Below, piece by piece: positions 36,118-45,908 of a DNA stretch of 64,000 nucleotides; position 1 is the stretch's first letter, and each line of letters begins with the position of its first letter. The notes under the pieces are model-generated. The model made no database searches and was not told where the DNA came from. It worked only from the letters and a program-made list of their open reading frames with translations. The DNA is from Bradyrhizobium lupini (lineage in GTDB: Bacteria > Pseudomonadota > Alphaproteobacteria > Rhizobiales > Xanthobacteraceae): assembly GCF_040939785.1 (NCBI RefSeq), contig NZ_CP162553.1, forward strand, positions 4,464,001 through 4,528,000. Direction: 5' to 3'. The translations under genes and the position numbers were made by a program.

Positions 36118-36819
36118 TTAGAACGACGCTGCGGCTTTGCCCGTCGCAGCCCGGATCAGCTTGAGCGCATCCTCGCTCGCCCATTCCGCCGGCCCCGCGA
36201 TCGTCGCGATCTCGCAGCCTTGAGGATCGACCAGCACCGAGGTGGGCATGCCCAAGGCCCGGCCTATCGCCTTAAGATCCTGAAAAACCTTGGCTTTCTG
36301 ATCGCTGAAATAGCCGAGCCTGATGAGATTGGCCTCTTTCAGAAACGTCTTGGGCTTCTCGGGGTCGCGGGTGTCGATATTGATCGCCACCACCTCGAAA
36401 TTCGGGCCCGAAAGTTTGCCCTGGAGCTCGTCCAACGCCGGCATTTCCTTGCGGCAGGGCACGCACCAGGTGGCCCAGAGGTTCACCAGCAGCGTCTTGC
36501 CGCGGAAATCCGACAGCTTCTTCGGCCTGCCGTCGGCGTCCTCGAAGGCCAGGTCCGGCAGCTTTAGCGGTGCGGTCGCCATGGTCAGCGCCGCCACCTC
36601 GCCATGGGCAAGCGGCGCGATCTTCTGTGCGGTGTTCACCGCGGCCCGGCAGGCGGGATCGCCGGAGGGGGCCCGGCCCAGGCCCAGCCCGTACAGCGCG
36701 GCAAAGCCAGCCAGGCCCCCGACCACCACGGTGGCGATGACCACGGGGATACGGCGCGTGGCCGACCGTGCTGTCCTTTGGTCGAGCCTGTCGTTGGGGT
36801 CGAGCATATCGTTTGTCAT
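36118..36819 (-). CDS. tlpA: thiol:disulfide interchange protein TlpA
   Basis: A 233-residue membrane-anchored thioredoxin. A signal anchor (about residues 24-46, IPVVIATVVVGGLAGFAALY) is followed by a periplasmic thioredoxin domain with active site WCVPC and LVNLWATWCVPCRKEMPALDEL. The sequence agrees closely with what I recall of Bradyrhizobium japonicum TlpA, a reductant for copper delivery to the Cu-A centre of aa3 oxidase. An extra Cys pair (DPACRAAV and QGCEIAT) is also present, as in TlpA. Start at 36819 or the ATG four codons in (36807). It diverges from argH. Confidence 0.95.
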   Translation of the reverse strand: MTNDMLDPNDRLDQRTARSATRRIPVVIATVVVGGLAGFAALYGLGLGRAPSGDPACRAAVNTAQKIAPLAHGEVAALTMATAPLKLPDLAFEDADGRPKKLSDFRGKTLLVNLWATWCVPCRKEMPALDELQGKLSGPNFEVVAINIDTRDPEKPKTFLKEANLIRLGYFSDQKAKVFQDLKAIGRALGMPTSVLVDPQGCEIATIAGPAEWASEDALKLIRAATGKAAASF

Positions 36820-36913
36820 CCGGTCGCAGATATGGCTATCAGAGGCCTCTTAATACGGCTGGCAGCCGTCAGCAAACGTGCGGCGGCCACAGGCAAGGCG
36901 TGAGCAGGGGATC

Positions 36914-38311
36914 ATGAGCAACAAGATGTGGGGCGGCCGGTTCTCGGAACGTCCCGACGAGATCATGGAAGAGATCAACGTCTCCATCGACGTCGATCGT
37001 CACCTCTTTGCCCAGGACATTGCCGCGTCCAAGGCCCACGCCGCGATGCTGGCCGCGCAGGGCATCATCACGGACTCTGATGCGAAAAATATCGGCAAGG
37101 GTCTAGACACGATTTTGTCAGAGATCGGCAAGGGCGCCTTCGAATTCAAGCGCGCGCTCGAGGACATTCACATGAATGTCGAGAGCCGCCTGTCCGAGCT
37201 GATCGGCCCTGCCGCCGGCCGCTTGCACACCGCGCGCTCGCGTAACGACCAGGTCGCGACCGATTTCCGTCTCTATGTCCGCGATGTCCTCGATGAGACC
37301 GATGCCTCGCTCGCCGCGTTCCAGCAGGCGCTGGTCGAGCGCGCGCTGGAGCACGCCGGAACGGTCATGCCGGGCTTCACGCATCTGCAGACCGCGCAGC
37401 CGGTGACCTTCGGCCACCATCTGCTCGCCTATGTCGAGATGGCCGCGCGCGATCGCGGCCGTTTCCAGGACGCGCGCAAGCGGCTGAATGAGTCCCCGCT
37501 CGGAGCTGCAGCGCTCGCCGGTACCTCGTTCCCGATCGACCGTCACGCCACGGCGAAGGCGCTCGGTTTTGAGCGTCCGATGGCGAACTCGCTCGATGCG
37601 GTCTCCGATCGCGACTTCGTGCTGGAGACGCTGTCGGCGGCCTCGATCTGCGCCGTGCACATGTCGCGCTTTGCCGAGGAGATCGTGATCTGGACCTCGC
37701 CGCTGGTCGGCATGATCCGCCTCAGCGACAAGTTCACCACGGGATCCTCGATCATGCCGCAGAAGCGCAATCCTGACGCCGCCGAGCTGGTGCGCGCCAA
37801 GACCGGCCGCGTCATCGGCGCGCTCAATGGGCTGCTGATCGTCATGAAGGGCCTGCCGCTCGCCTATCAAAAGGACATGCAGGAGGACAAGCAGGGCGCC
37901 ATGGAAGGCTTCGCCGCGCTGTCGCTCGCGATCCGCGCCATGACCGGCATGGTCCGAGATCTCGTGCCTGATGAAGCGAAGATGAAGCTTGCTGCAGGCG
38001 AGGGCTACGCCACCGCGACCGATCTTGCCGACTGGCTGGTGCGGACGCTGAAGATGCCGTTCCGCGAGGCCCATCACGTCACCGGCCGCATTGTCGCGAA
38101 AGCCGCCGAGGACGGCGTGGCGCTGCACGAGCTGCCGCTGAGGGAGATGCAGGCAATCGAAGCGAAGATCACGAAAGACGTGCTTGGCGTGCTCTCGGTC
38201 GAATCGTCGGTGAAGAGCCGGACCAGTTTCGGCGGTACCTCGCCGAAGAACGTGGCATCGCAGGCCAAGGCCTGGCTGAAGCGGCTGGAAAAAGAGCGAA
38301 AATTGGGCTGA
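36914..38311 (+). CDS. argH: argininosuccinate lyase
   Basis: A 465-residue fumarase/aspartase superfamily enzyme. It begins [18 protein letters not shown] and carries the [17 protein letters not shown] block and the signature loop [18 protein letters not shown] with catalytic Ser. It splits argininosuccinate into arginine and fumarate, the last step of arginine synthesis. The ATG at 36914 has CAGGGG upstream. It diverges from tlpA and is followed by lptM and lysA. Confidence 0.97.
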   Translation: MSNKMWGGRFSERPDEIMEEINVSIDVDRHLFAQDIAASKAHAAMLAAQGIITDSDAKNIGKGLDTILSEIGKGAFEFKRALEDIHMNVESRLSELIGPAAGRLHTARSRNDQVATDFRLYVRDVLDETDASLAAFQQALVERALEHAGTVMPGFTHLQTAQPVTFGHHLLAYVEMAARDRGRFQDARKRLNESPLGAAALAGTSFPIDRHATAKALGFERPMANSLDAVSDRDFVLETLSAASICAVHMSRFAEEIVIWTSPLVGMIRLSDKFTTGSSIMPQKRNPDAAELVRAKTGRVIGALNGLLIVMKGLPLAYQKDMQEDKQGAMEGFAALSLAIRAMTGMVRDLVPDEAKMKLAAGEGYATATDLADWLVRTLKMPFREAHHVTGRIVAKAAEDGVALHELPLREMQAIEAKITKDVLGVLSVESSVKSRTSFGGTSPKNVASQAKAWLKRLEKERKLG

Positions 38312-38405
38312 GGGGCAAAATTTCGCTTATGTTTCATGGTCATCCGGGTCTCGCCAGAGCGCGCCAATCTCTGTATGGTGCGCCGCGCGTAGTGGGGATT
38401 TCGTC

Positions 38406-38696
38406 GTGACGTCAAAGTTTCGCCCGGCCGGCTCGGGGTGGGCCATCATTGTCTTGAGCCTGACGGCGCTCGCGCTTGCCGGCTGTGGCCGCAAGGGCCC
38501 GCTGGATCTGCCGCCGACCGCCTCCAGCGCGTCAACGGCCAACGTCGCGCCGCCGACCGATACCGAGACCGAAGCCCAGAAGACGCCGAGCGTGTTCAAT
38601 CCCACCTATGGCGCGGACGCCGCACCGGCGGCGACCAAGGGCAGGAAGAAACCGTTTATCCTCGACCCGCTCCTGGACGAAAGACCCAGCCGATAG
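38406..38696 (+). CDS. lptM: LptM-like lipoprotein
   Basis: A 96-residue lipoprotein. The lipobox LALAGCGRKGPLDLPP places the lipidated Cys at about residue 27, and the conserved GCGRKGPL block is the mark of LptM (YifL), a small helper in maturation of the LPS translocon LptDE. The Pro/Thr-rich tail is longer than in E. coli. The start is GTG. It is followed after 23 bases by lysA, the usual linkage in Proteobacteria. Confidence 0.87.
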   Translation: MTSKFRPAGSGWAIIVLSLTALALAGCGRKGPLDLPPTASSASTANVAPPTDTETEAQKTPSVFNPTYGADAAPAATKGRKKPFILDPLLDERPSR

Positions 38697-38719
38697 GCTG
38701 GGGCAACTGAGCCAACGCC

Positions 38720-39985
38720 ATGAATCATTTTGACTATCGCAACGGCGTGCTGCACGCCGAGGCGGTGAACCTGTCCGAGCTGGCTGCAACCGTCGGCACG
38801 CCGTTCTATTGCTATTCGACCGCGACGCTCGAGCGGCACTATCGCGTTTTCACCGACGCCTTCGCGGACGAGAAGGTGCTGGTCTGCTACGCCATGAAGG
38901 CAAATTCCAACCAGTCGGTGCTGCGCACGCTGGCCAGGCTCGGCGCCGGCGCGGACGTGGTGTCCGGCGGCGAATTGAAGCGCGCGCTGGCCGCCGGCAT
39001 TCCAGCAAGCAAGATCCTGTTCTCCGGCGTCGGCAAGACGGAAGCCGAGCTGCGCGCTGCGCTGGCGGCCGACATCCTCTGCCTCAATGTCGAATCCGAG
39101 CCCGAGCTCGAGCTGCTGTCGCGCCTTGCGACCGAGACCGGGAAGACCGCGCGGATCTCGATCCGTGTCAATCCTGACGTCGAGGCCGGCACGCATGCGA
39201 AGATTTCGACCGGCAAGTCCGAGAACAAGTTCGGCATCCCGATCGCGCATGCCCGCGAGGTCTATGCCCGCGCCGCGAAGCTGCCGGGCATCGAGGTCAC
39301 AGGCACCGACGTACATATCGGCAGCCAGATCACTGACCTCTCCAAGATGGAGATCGCGTTCCGCATCCTCTCCGAATTCGTGCAGACGCTGCGTGCCGAC
39401 GGCCACAACATCTCGCATGTCGATTTCGGCGGCGGTCTCGGCATTCCCTATTACATGGACCGCGAGGCGCCGCCGGCGCCCGACGCCTATGCCGCGATGG
39501 TCAAGCGCGTCAGCCACAATCTCGGCTGCACGCTGATGTTCGAACCGGGCCGCATGATCGTCGGCAATGCCGGCATCCTGGTCGCCAAGGTGATCTATGT
39601 GAAGCACGGTGACGGCAAGAATTTCGTCATCATCGACGCCGCCATGAACGATCTGATCCGCCCGACGCTGTACGAGGCCCATCACGACATTCTGCCGGTG
39701 ACGCAGCCTGCGACGGGGGCCGCGACCATCATGGCCGACGTCGTCGGCCCGGTCTGCGAGACCGGCGACTATCTCGCACTCGATCGCACGCTACCGACGC
39801 CAAAGCCCGGCGACCTCATCGCCATCATGACCGCCGGCGCCTACGGCGCAGTGCAGGCCGGCACCTACAATACGCGGCCGCTGGTGCCCGAAGTGCTGGT
39901 GAAGGGCGACCAGTACGCGGTCGTGCGTCCGCGCATCGAGGTCGAGCAATTGATCGCGATGGATACGCCGGCGCCGTGGCTGTGA
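38720..39985 (+). CDS. lysA: diaminopimelate decarboxylase
   Basis: A 421-residue PLP-dependent fold-III decarboxylase. It has the Schiff-base Lys region CYAMKANSNQSVLRTLA, VDFGGGLGIPYY, EPGRMIVGNAGIL, and the C-terminal CETGDYLALDRTLP with the catalytic Cys. It makes lysine from meso-diaminopimelate. It probably shares a transcript with lptM. A hairpin at 40002 separates it from the convergent SRPBCC gene. Confidence 0.97.
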   Translation: MNHFDYRNGVLHAEAVNLSELAATVGTPFYCYSTATLERHYRVFTDAFADEKVLVCYAMKANSNQSVLRTLARLGAGADVVSGGELKRALAAGIPASKILFSGVGKTEAELRAALAADILCLNVESEPELELLSRLATETGKTARISIRVNPDVEAGTHAKISTGKSENKFGIPIAHAREVYARAAKLPGIEVTGTDVHIGSQITDLSKMEIAFRILSEFVQTLRADGHNISHVDFGGGLGIPYYMDREAPPAPDAYAAMVKRVSHNLGCTLMFEPGRMIVGNAGILVAKVIYVKHGDGKNFVIIDAAMNDLIRPTLYEAHHDILPVTQPATGAATIMADVVGPVCETGDYLALDRTLPTPKPGDLIAIMTAGAYGAVQAGTYNTRPLVPEVLVKGDQYAVVRPRIEVEQLIAMDTPAPWL

Positions 39986-40001
39986 GGCTGTGATTGTCCA
40001 C

Positions 40002-40029
40002 GATGAGCGCAGCTAGCGCTGCGCCCATC
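40002..40029. terminator. hairpin between lysA and the convergent SRPBCC gene
   Basis: Arms GATGAGCGCAGC and GCTGCGCCCATC form a stem with one mismatch and a TAGC-type loop. There is no T run on either strand, so any terminator action is likely Rho-assisted or bidirectional. Confidence 0.45.
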
Positions 40030-40041
40030 GCTGCATTGACC

Positions 40042-40560
40042 CTACTTCTTGAACCGGTCCCTGATTGCGGCGAGGCCGGAATCATAGACGCCGCCGAGGG
40101 CATCGACCGCTTCCTTCTCCCGCCCCGGGTCGGGCGTGTAGATGCCGGTCCATGTCACCACCGATGCGCCTTCACCCTTTGCCGTGACCTTGATGGTCGA
40201 CTTGTACTGGCTCACCGGCAGTGGGCTCGACAGGAACGCGTAGGAGTAGCTGTAGTCTTTGTCGTTCCGCGCAGTCTGCGTCTCCACGAACGAGGCCTTG
40301 CCGTCCCTGGTGACGAGCGTCCGGGTTGGCGGCGACTTGCCGTCCGCAATGCACTGCCCCACCGGCGGCAGCCAATCCTTGATCGCGCAGAACGGCCCGA
40401 TGAACGACCACACCTCGGCCGCAGCACTGCTGACCTCGATGCTCCTCGTCAGATTGGCGGCGGACGCCGGCATGACGCCGACGCCCAGGCCGAGGGTGCA
40501 AATCGCGGCGCTGCGAACCGAAACGAGCAATCTGGAAGCCGTTGAATCGTATTTCTTCAT
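40042..40560 (-). CDS. secreted SRPBCC (START-like) protein
   Basis: A 172-residue protein with a signal peptide (residues 1-34, ending ASA) and a polyketide-cyclase/START-like fold: SIEVSSAAAEVWSFIGPFCAIKDWLPPVG then SVVTWTGIYTPDPGREKEAVDAL. SRPBCC proteins bind hydrophobic ligands. The ATG at 40560 has CAGGAG upstream; a longer frame lacks signal-peptide features. It diverges from an HxlR regulator, its likely controller. The ligand is unknown. Confidence 0.85.
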   Translation of the reverse strand: MKKYDSTASRLLVSVRSAAICTLGLGVGVMPASAANLTRSIEVSSAAAEVWSFIGPFCAIKDWLPPVGQCIADGKSPPTRTLVTRDGKASFVETQTARNDKDYSYSYAFLSSPLPVSQYKSTIKVTAKGEGASVVTWTGIYTPDPGREKEAVDALGGVYDSGLAAIRDRFKK

Positions 40561-40742
40561 GGTAATCTCCTGTGTCCGGCGGGCCGCGATTGCGGCAGCC
40601 GGCTTGCCAATGCCGGTCGAATAGACGCTCACCACGGTCCGCGGCCAGTTCAGAGAATGAATCGCTGCTGATACAGAAACTGAACTAGGAAGCCGCGCGC
40701 CGCGGCCCTAAGGTTGCGCCTTCGCTTGTCACGGAGGCCCGC

Positions 40743-41441
40743 ATGACCATCGGCAGCTACAGGCAGTTCTGTCCGGTCGCGATGGCGGCCGAGATATTGT
40801 GCACGCGCTGGACCGTCGTGCTGCTACGTGAACTCGTCGCCGGCTCGACCCGGTTCAACGAGTTGCGCCGCGGCGTTCCCCGCATGTCGCCTGCGCTGCT
40901 TTCCCAGCGCCTCAAGGAACTCGAAGCTGCAGGCATCATCATCCGCCAGCCGTCGGCTTCCGAGCGCGGCGTGATCGAGTATCAGCTGACCGCTTCCGGA
41001 CGCGAACTCGGCCCCATCGTCGAGGCGTTCGGCATCTGGGGCCAGCGCCGCATCGAGTCGGATCTGTCGCTTCAGCATCTCGATGTCCAGCTGTTGATGT
41101 GGGACATGCGGCGGAATTTGAACACGACGCCGATGCCGACCCGCCGCAGCGTGCTGCAGTTCGCGTATCCGGAATTACCTTCGACGCAGCGATTGTGGTG
41201 GCTGATCGTCGATCCCGACGACAGTGTCGATCTCTGCTCGATTGATCCCGGTTTCGACGTTGACCTTTACGTGTCGGTTGATCTGCGCACCATGACGGCG
41301 ATCTGGATGGGACTCGATTCCGTGCGGGCGGCCGCCGCAAGCCGGCGGATGCTGCTCACCGGCGATCGGCAGCTTGCCGCGGCCATGCAAAGTTGGCTCG
41401 GCCTTAGCCCGTTCGCCAAGGAACGCAAGCTGGCGAGCTGA
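40743..41441 (+). CDS. HxlR-type regulator with C-terminal extension
   Basis: A 232-residue regulator. Residues about 10-100 form a winged-helix HxlR domain with the typical start FCPVAMAAEILCTRWTVVLLRELVAG and the wing RRGVPRMSPALLSQRLKELE. About 130 further residues follow, with DLRTMTAIWMGLDSVRAAAA resembling an SCP2-like sterol/lipid-binding region, so a hydrophobic inducer is plausible. GGAGG precedes the ATG. It diverges from the secreted SRPBCC gene. Confidence 0.88.
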   Translation: MTIGSYRQFCPVAMAAEILCTRWTVVLLRELVAGSTRFNELRRGVPRMSPALLSQRLKELEAAGIIIRQPSASERGVIEYQLTASGRELGPIVEAFGIWGQRRIESDLSLQHLDVQLLMWDMRRNLNTTPMPTRRSVLQFAYPELPSTQRLWWLIVDPDDSVDLCSIDPGFDVDLYVSVDLRTMTAIWMGLDSVRAAAASRRMLLTGDRQLAAAMQSWLGLSPFAKERKLAS

Positions 41442-41572
41442 TCCAGGGCGGCGCAATTCAGTATTTGTATCGCCCCGCTACAGTTCCCGTACTGGCAAGT
41501 CCGCGCCGTGTTCTGGCACCAAGTGATGCCCGCCCTTCAACGCGGAGCTGAACTCGAGCCAGGAGACACGAC

Positions 41573-41899
41573 ATGACAGCGTATCTGATCGCGGACATCA
41601 AAGTGACTGACGGAAAGTGGGTGCCGGACTACGCCGCGTCCGTCCACGAGCTGGTGCACAAGCATGGCGGCAAGTATCTTTCCCGCAGCGGCAATGTGAA
41701 AACTCTTGAAGGTGCCCCTCTCGACACATCGCTGATCGCGATCATGTCTTTTCCCACGGCGAAAGCGGCGGAGTCCTTCGTTACTGATCCCGCCTACGGC
41801 CGATTCGCGGCAGCGCGCAGGGGCGGCAGCGAGAGCCGTTTCCAGTTGATCGACGATACGGACTTGGCCGGCACGATCCCCTATCTCGCCAAGGCTTGA
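41573..41899 (+). CDS. DUF1330 domain protein
   Basis: A 108-residue small protein of the DUF1330 (dimeric alpha-beta barrel-like) family, beginning MTAYLIADIKVTDGKWVPDY and carrying HGGKYLSRSGNVKTLEGAP. No catalytic residues or signal peptide are evident. AGGAG precedes the ATG. It stands just before the Cys-rich protein gene (63-base gap), so cotranscription is possible. Function unknown. Confidence 0.87.
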   Translation: MTAYLIADIKVTDGKWVPDYAASVHELVHKHGGKYLSRSGNVKTLEGAPLDTSLIAIMSFPTAKAAESFVTDPAYGRFAAARRGGSESRFQLIDDTDLAGTIPYLAKA

Positions 41900-41962
41900 A
41901 CTGCGTCTTCGTCAAAAACCCGGCCGCAGGCGCAGACGTGCCCGGCCAACACAGGAGATCGA

Positions 41963-42238
41963 ATGAACGATTCACTCGCCGGCGCCGGCCTGCTTCGCAT
42001 GCTTTTCGTAGCTTGCAGCGTGGCCTTCGTGCTCGGACTCTCCGGCGTCGCGTCGGCCCGGGTCACACGGTGCGACATTACGTGGGTCAGCTGCAACAAT
42101 ACCTCTGCGAAATGCTCGAGCGAGAGACGGTGCATGCGCAGGTGCGACGAGAAGTATATCAAATGCAGCGGGGGCTCGGCCTCCCTGCAACTGGAGCAGC
42201 CGATCGACCTTCCGGAACTTGGCAGACGCCGCTCGTAG
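41963..42238 (+). CDS. secreted cysteine-rich mini-protein
   Basis: A 91-residue protein with a signal peptide (about residues 1-32, ending ASA). The mature part has six cysteines in the order C-x6-C-x6-C-x5-C-x3-C-x6-C, then an acidic-to-basic tail (PIDLPELGRRRS). AGGAG lies 6 bases before the ATG, supporting a real gene. I recognise no family. The Cys spacing could form three disulfides, as in small toxins or peptide-like effectors, but nothing proves such a role. Confidence 0.68.
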   Translation: MNDSLAGAGLLRMLFVACSVAFVLGLSGVASARVTRCDITWVSCNNTSAKCSSERRCMRRCDEKYIKCSGGSASLQLEQPIDLPELGRRRS

Positions 42239-42299
42239 CAGATCGATCCAAGGAGGACAGCGCAGCGCCGGTCGTCGGCGCTGCGCTGTCGTGTTGGCG

Positions 42300-43196
42300 C
42301 TAGCCGGGTGGCCTGCCGCCCACCACAACGCCCGCCCTCTTCTCGATCGGCTTGATCGCCGCGGTGAAATCGGACTCGGCGCCTTCCGTGCTGATGACCG
42401 TCTCCCACAACCGGCAGACCGCCTCCGCGACCTCCATCGACAGGCCGAGCTGCTTCATCTCCTCCAGCGCCAGCCGCACGTCCTTCACCATCAATCCCGT
42501 GGCGAAGCCGAAGTCGAAGCTGCGCGGCAGCACCGAGCGCGGAAACTTGTCGCGGCTCGCGGTGTTCATGCCGGAGCCGGCATTGATGACGTCGATCATC
42601 ACGGCGGGATCGAGCCCCGCCTTGACGCCCATCACCACCGCTTCCGAGGTCGCCACGATCGCGGTGGCCGACAAGAAGTTGTTGGCGAGCTTCATGGTCT
42701 GCGCCGCGCCGGGCTTCTCGCCAATGAAGAACACTTTCCCGATGACATCGAGCGCGGGCTTGAGCAGCTCGAACTCGGTCTTCGGCCCCGAGACCATTAC
42801 CGCGAGAGTGCCTTTCTCGGCGCCGCCGACGCCGCCGGAAACTGGGCAGTCGATCTGCACGATGTCATGCTTGGCGAGCAGGCCGTGAATCTTCACCGCC
42901 ATCGCTGAGCCGACGGTGGAGAGATCGACGAAGCGTTTGACGCGGCTTCCCTCGATCACGCCGTTCGGCCCCGTCGCAACCGCGAGCGAAGCCTGCAGCG
43001 AAGGCAGGCTCGCCATGACGGTCTCGACCTGGTCGGCGACGTCCTTCGGCGACGTCGCCGCAGTGGCGCCGCGCGCCACCAGCTTGTCGACGACCTCCTG
43101 GCGCGTGTCGAATACGACGAGCCGGTGGCCGGCCTCGATCAGCCGCCGTGCCATCGGGAAACCCATATTTCCGAGGCCGATGAATCCGATGTCCAT
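42300..43196 (-). CDS. NAD(P)-dependent 3-hydroxyisobutyrate dehydrogenase-like protein
   Basis: A 298-residue beta-hydroxyacid dehydrogenase. The N-terminal Rossmann motif is IGFIGLGNMGFPMARRLIEAG, the substrate motif is DCPVSGGVGGAEKGTL, and the catalytic Lys is in AQTMKLANNFLSA. Family substrates include 3-hydroxyisobutyrate, tartronate semialdehyde and related acids. AAGGAAAC precedes the ATG, the same leader as the downstream decarboxylase-like gene's, so both may come from one translational context. Confidence 0.9.
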   Translation of the reverse strand: MDIGFIGLGNMGFPMARRLIEAGHRLVVFDTRQEVVDKLVARGATAATSPKDVADQVETVMASLPSLQASLAVATGPNGVIEGSRVKRFVDLSTVGSAMAVKIHGLLAKHDIVQIDCPVSGGVGGAEKGTLAVMVSGPKTEFELLKPALDVIGKVFFIGEKPGAAQTMKLANNFLSATAIVATSEAVVMGVKAGLDPAVMIDVINAGSGMNTASRDKFPRSVLPRSFDFGFATGLMVKDVRLALEEMKQLGLSMEVAEAVCRLWETVISTEGAESDFTAAIKPIEKRAGVVVGGRPPG

Positions 43197-43258
43197 GGTG
43201 TTTCCTTGTGGTGATTATTCGTTGTTGTTGATCGGCCCGTATCCATCCTCGGTGTCTT

Positions 43259-43369
43259 CCTGGCGAAAGCCAGGACCCATTACCCCAGGGAGACGTTTTG
43301 GCGCGAAGTGGCAACTCCGAGTGCCCGTAACCACACCTGCCAGTGGCTATGGGTCCGGCTTTCGCCAGG
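43259..43369. repeat. inverted repeat element between two minus-strand genes
   Basis: Left arm CCTGGCGAAAGCC-GGACCCAT (43259-43280, one extra A) pairs with the right arm at 43349-43369. The spacer is about 68 bases. This is the familiar GGGTCC...GGCTTTCGCC repeat of Bradyrhizobium intergenic regions. Confidence 0.68.
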
Positions 43370-43413
43370 ACGACATGGGGACGTCGCGTCCCCGTCCTTC
43401 ACGCCGGCACCCC

Positions 43414-43797
43414 TCACGCCTTGCCGTCGATCTCCGCGAACACCTCGCGTGCGATTCGAAAACTGTCAACCGCGGCCGGCATGCCGCCATAGATTGCGAC
43501 CTGCATCAGGATCTCGCGGATCTCGTCGCGGCTGACCCCGTTGGTGAGTGCACCCTTCAGATGCGCGCGGAATTCGTGCTGACGATTGAGGATCGCGATC
43601 ATCGCGATGTTGAGCATGCTGCGGGTCTTGCGCGGCAGCTCCTCGCGGCCCCACACCGTGCCCCAGCAATATTCGTTGAGCATCTCCTGGAACGGACGGT
43701 TGAAGTCGTCGACGGTCTTCAGGGCGTTGTTGACATAGGCCTCGCCCAACACTGCTTTGCGGACTTCCAGGCCCTTGTCGTGCATCTTCTTGTCCAT
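43414..43797 (-). CDS. carboxymuconolactone decarboxylase family protein
   Basis: A 127-residue CMD-fold protein. It reads like the 4-carboxymuconolactone decarboxylase subgroup (KTVDDFNRPFQEMLNEYCWGTVWG and LTNGVSRDEIREILMQVAIYGGMPAAVDSFRIA), whose members take part in protocatechuate degradation or act as small hydroperoxidases. The CxxC redox motif of AhpD is absent. ATG at 43797, with AAGGAAAC upstream. The dehydrogenase gene lies downstream on the same strand past a repeat. Confidence 0.87.
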   Translation of the reverse strand: MDKKMHDKGLEVRKAVLGEAYVNNALKTVDDFNRPFQEMLNEYCWGTVWGREELPRKTRSMLNIAMIAILNRQHEFRAHLKGALTNGVSRDEIREILMQVAIYGGMPAAVDSFRIAREVFAEIDGKA

Positions 43798-43962
43798 GGT
43801 GTTTCCTTTGTTTCCTTGGCTGTCGGCGCGGAAATTACGGGGTTGCGGCGGGCCAGTCACGTCCTCGTGTTATGCGGGAAAAGGGGTGTCTCCCGTACAG
43901 GAACGGATGCCTCAGTGCTGCCGTTGTGGTACGCTTCTCTACCGGGCAACCTGGAGAGTTGA

Positions 43963-45908
43963 TTGAACGGCGTCACCCCCGACCCGTCAGACCCGATCCG
44001 CGATGGCGACGCTCTGTCGCGGCTGAAGCTGGCGCAAGCCCTGCAGCGGGCCACTTATGCCATCGCGTGGGAGCGTGCCTGGCCAAATTTGGCGCGGCTT
44101 CTCACCGTCGTCGGTCTGTTCCTGGTGGTGTCCTGGGCCGGCCTCTGGCTGGCGCTGCCGTCCATTGCCCGCGCCATCGGTCTCGTCGTTTTCGCCGGCG
44201 TCGCGATTGTCACCCTGTTCCCGTTGAGTCGCTTCCGCTGGCCGAGCCGCGAGGAGGCGCTGACCCGACTCGACCGCGGCTCCGGCATCCGTCACCGGCC
44301 GGCCACCACGCTGACGGACACGCTGAGCTCGCAGGACCCGGTTGCGCAGGCCTTGTGGCGGGCGCAGCGTGAGCGCACGCTGGCTTCGATCAAGCGCATC
44401 CGCGCCGGTCTGCCGAAGCCCCGGCTCGCTCTGCATGATCCCTGGGCGCTGCGCGCGCTGGTCATGGTGATGCTGGTTGCGACCTTCTTCGCTGCCGGCG
44501 ACGAGCGTGCGATGCGGCTCGGGGCCGCCTTCCACTGGAACGGCGTGCTGGCCCCGACGAATGTTCGCGTCGATGCCTGGGTCACGCCGCCGCTCTACAC
44601 CGGCAAGCCGCCGGTCATTCTGTCGGCCGCGAACAAGGAGGCCGCCGCGCTGCCGGCCAGCGGCCCGCTTGCCGTTCCCGCCGGCTCGACCCTGATCGTT
44701 CGCTCCTCCGGCGGCAGCCTTGATCTTGTCGTCTCCGGCGGCCTCAAGGAAGTAGCGCCCACCGAAGCCGCGCCCAAGGGCACCAACGAGAAGCATTTTG
44801 CCATCAGCGGCGACGGCACCGCGCATGTCCGCGCGCCCTCCGGCCAGCCGCAATGGGCGTTTGCGGCAACGCCGGACCGCGCGCCGACGATCGCGCTGGC
44901 CAAGGATCCCGAGCGCCAGGCCCGTGGCGGACTCCAGCTCACCTACAAGATCGAGGACGATTACGGCGTCACCGGCGCCGATGCGCAAATCGGCCTGCGT
45001 GCCGCCGATACCAAAGATGGTGTCAAGGATGGCAGCAAGGAGGCCGACACCAAGGCCGCCGCGCGGCCGCTATTCCAGCCGCCGCAATTCCCGCTCGTGC
45101 TGCCGAATGCGCGCACCCGCAACGGCGTCGGTCAGACGGTGAAGGACCTCAGCGAGGATCCCTATGCCGGTGCCGATGTCACGCTGACCCTCACCGCCAA
45201 GGACGAGGCCGGCAACGAGGCCAAGAGCGAGCCCTTCAACATGCGCCTGCCCGAGCGGCTGTTCACCAACTCGCTCGCGCGCGCGCTGGTCGAGCAGCGC
45301 CGCATCCTGGCGCTCGACGCCAACAAGAATTCGGATGTCTACGCCGCGCTCGACGCGCTGATGATCGCACCCGAATTGTTCACGCCGGATGCGGGCTGCT
45401 ATCTCGGCCTGCGCAGTCTGGCGCTGCAGCTGGAAGCCGCCCGCACTGACGACGCGCTGCGCGATGTAGTGGGAAGCATGTGGGCGTTCGCGGTCACCAT
45501 CGAGGACGACGGTGTCGCCGGCAGCGTCAACGCCGCGCTGCGCTCGGCTCAGGACGCGCTCAAGCGGGCGCTGGAACGCGGCGCCAGCGAGGACGAGATC
45601 AAAGCGCTGACGCAAAAGCTTCGCGAGGCGATGGCCGGCAAGGTGCGCGATCTCGCCCGGCGCGCCGAGCAGAATCCGCTTGGACCCCGGCAGCCTTTCC
45701 CGGCAGAGGTTCAGCTCATCCTCGACAAGGCGGTCGAGCTGCGACAGAAGACCCAGCATGCCAAGCCCGAGCAGCTCGAAGAGCTGGCGCAGCAGCAGGA
45801 CGTCTTGCGCCAGCAGCTGCAGGCCTATCGGAAGTCGGCGAACAGCCGGGCGAAGGGGGCGAGGACGGCGCCAATCAGTTTACGCGGGACCGGAAATGCG
45901 GAAGCTAG
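43963..45908 (+). pseudogene. TIGR02302-type membrane protein, N-terminal part, one frameshift
   Basis: About 648 residues after repair. Two to three membrane helices lie near the N terminus (LLTVVGLFLVVSWAGLWLAL, IGLVVFAGVAIVTLFPL, ALVMVMLVATFFAA), then a long periplasmic region with an Ig-like start (NVRVDAWVTPPLYTGKPP), a mixed-charge linker, and a helical part. A TTG start at 43963 has GGAGAG upstream. One G appears missing near 45838: reading YRKS-GEQPGEGGEDG needs TCGGGC rather than TCGGC. The repaired frame ends at TAG 45908, overlapping the next gene by 13 bases. The family is long and alphaproteobacterial; function unknown, envelope role likely. Confidence 0.8.

Noticed and set aside
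41510..41535. Possible sigma-54 promoter (TGGCAC...GC) before the DUF1330 gene
   Set aside because: The GG-to-GC spacing is 11 rather than the required 10 bases and the -12 element is poor.
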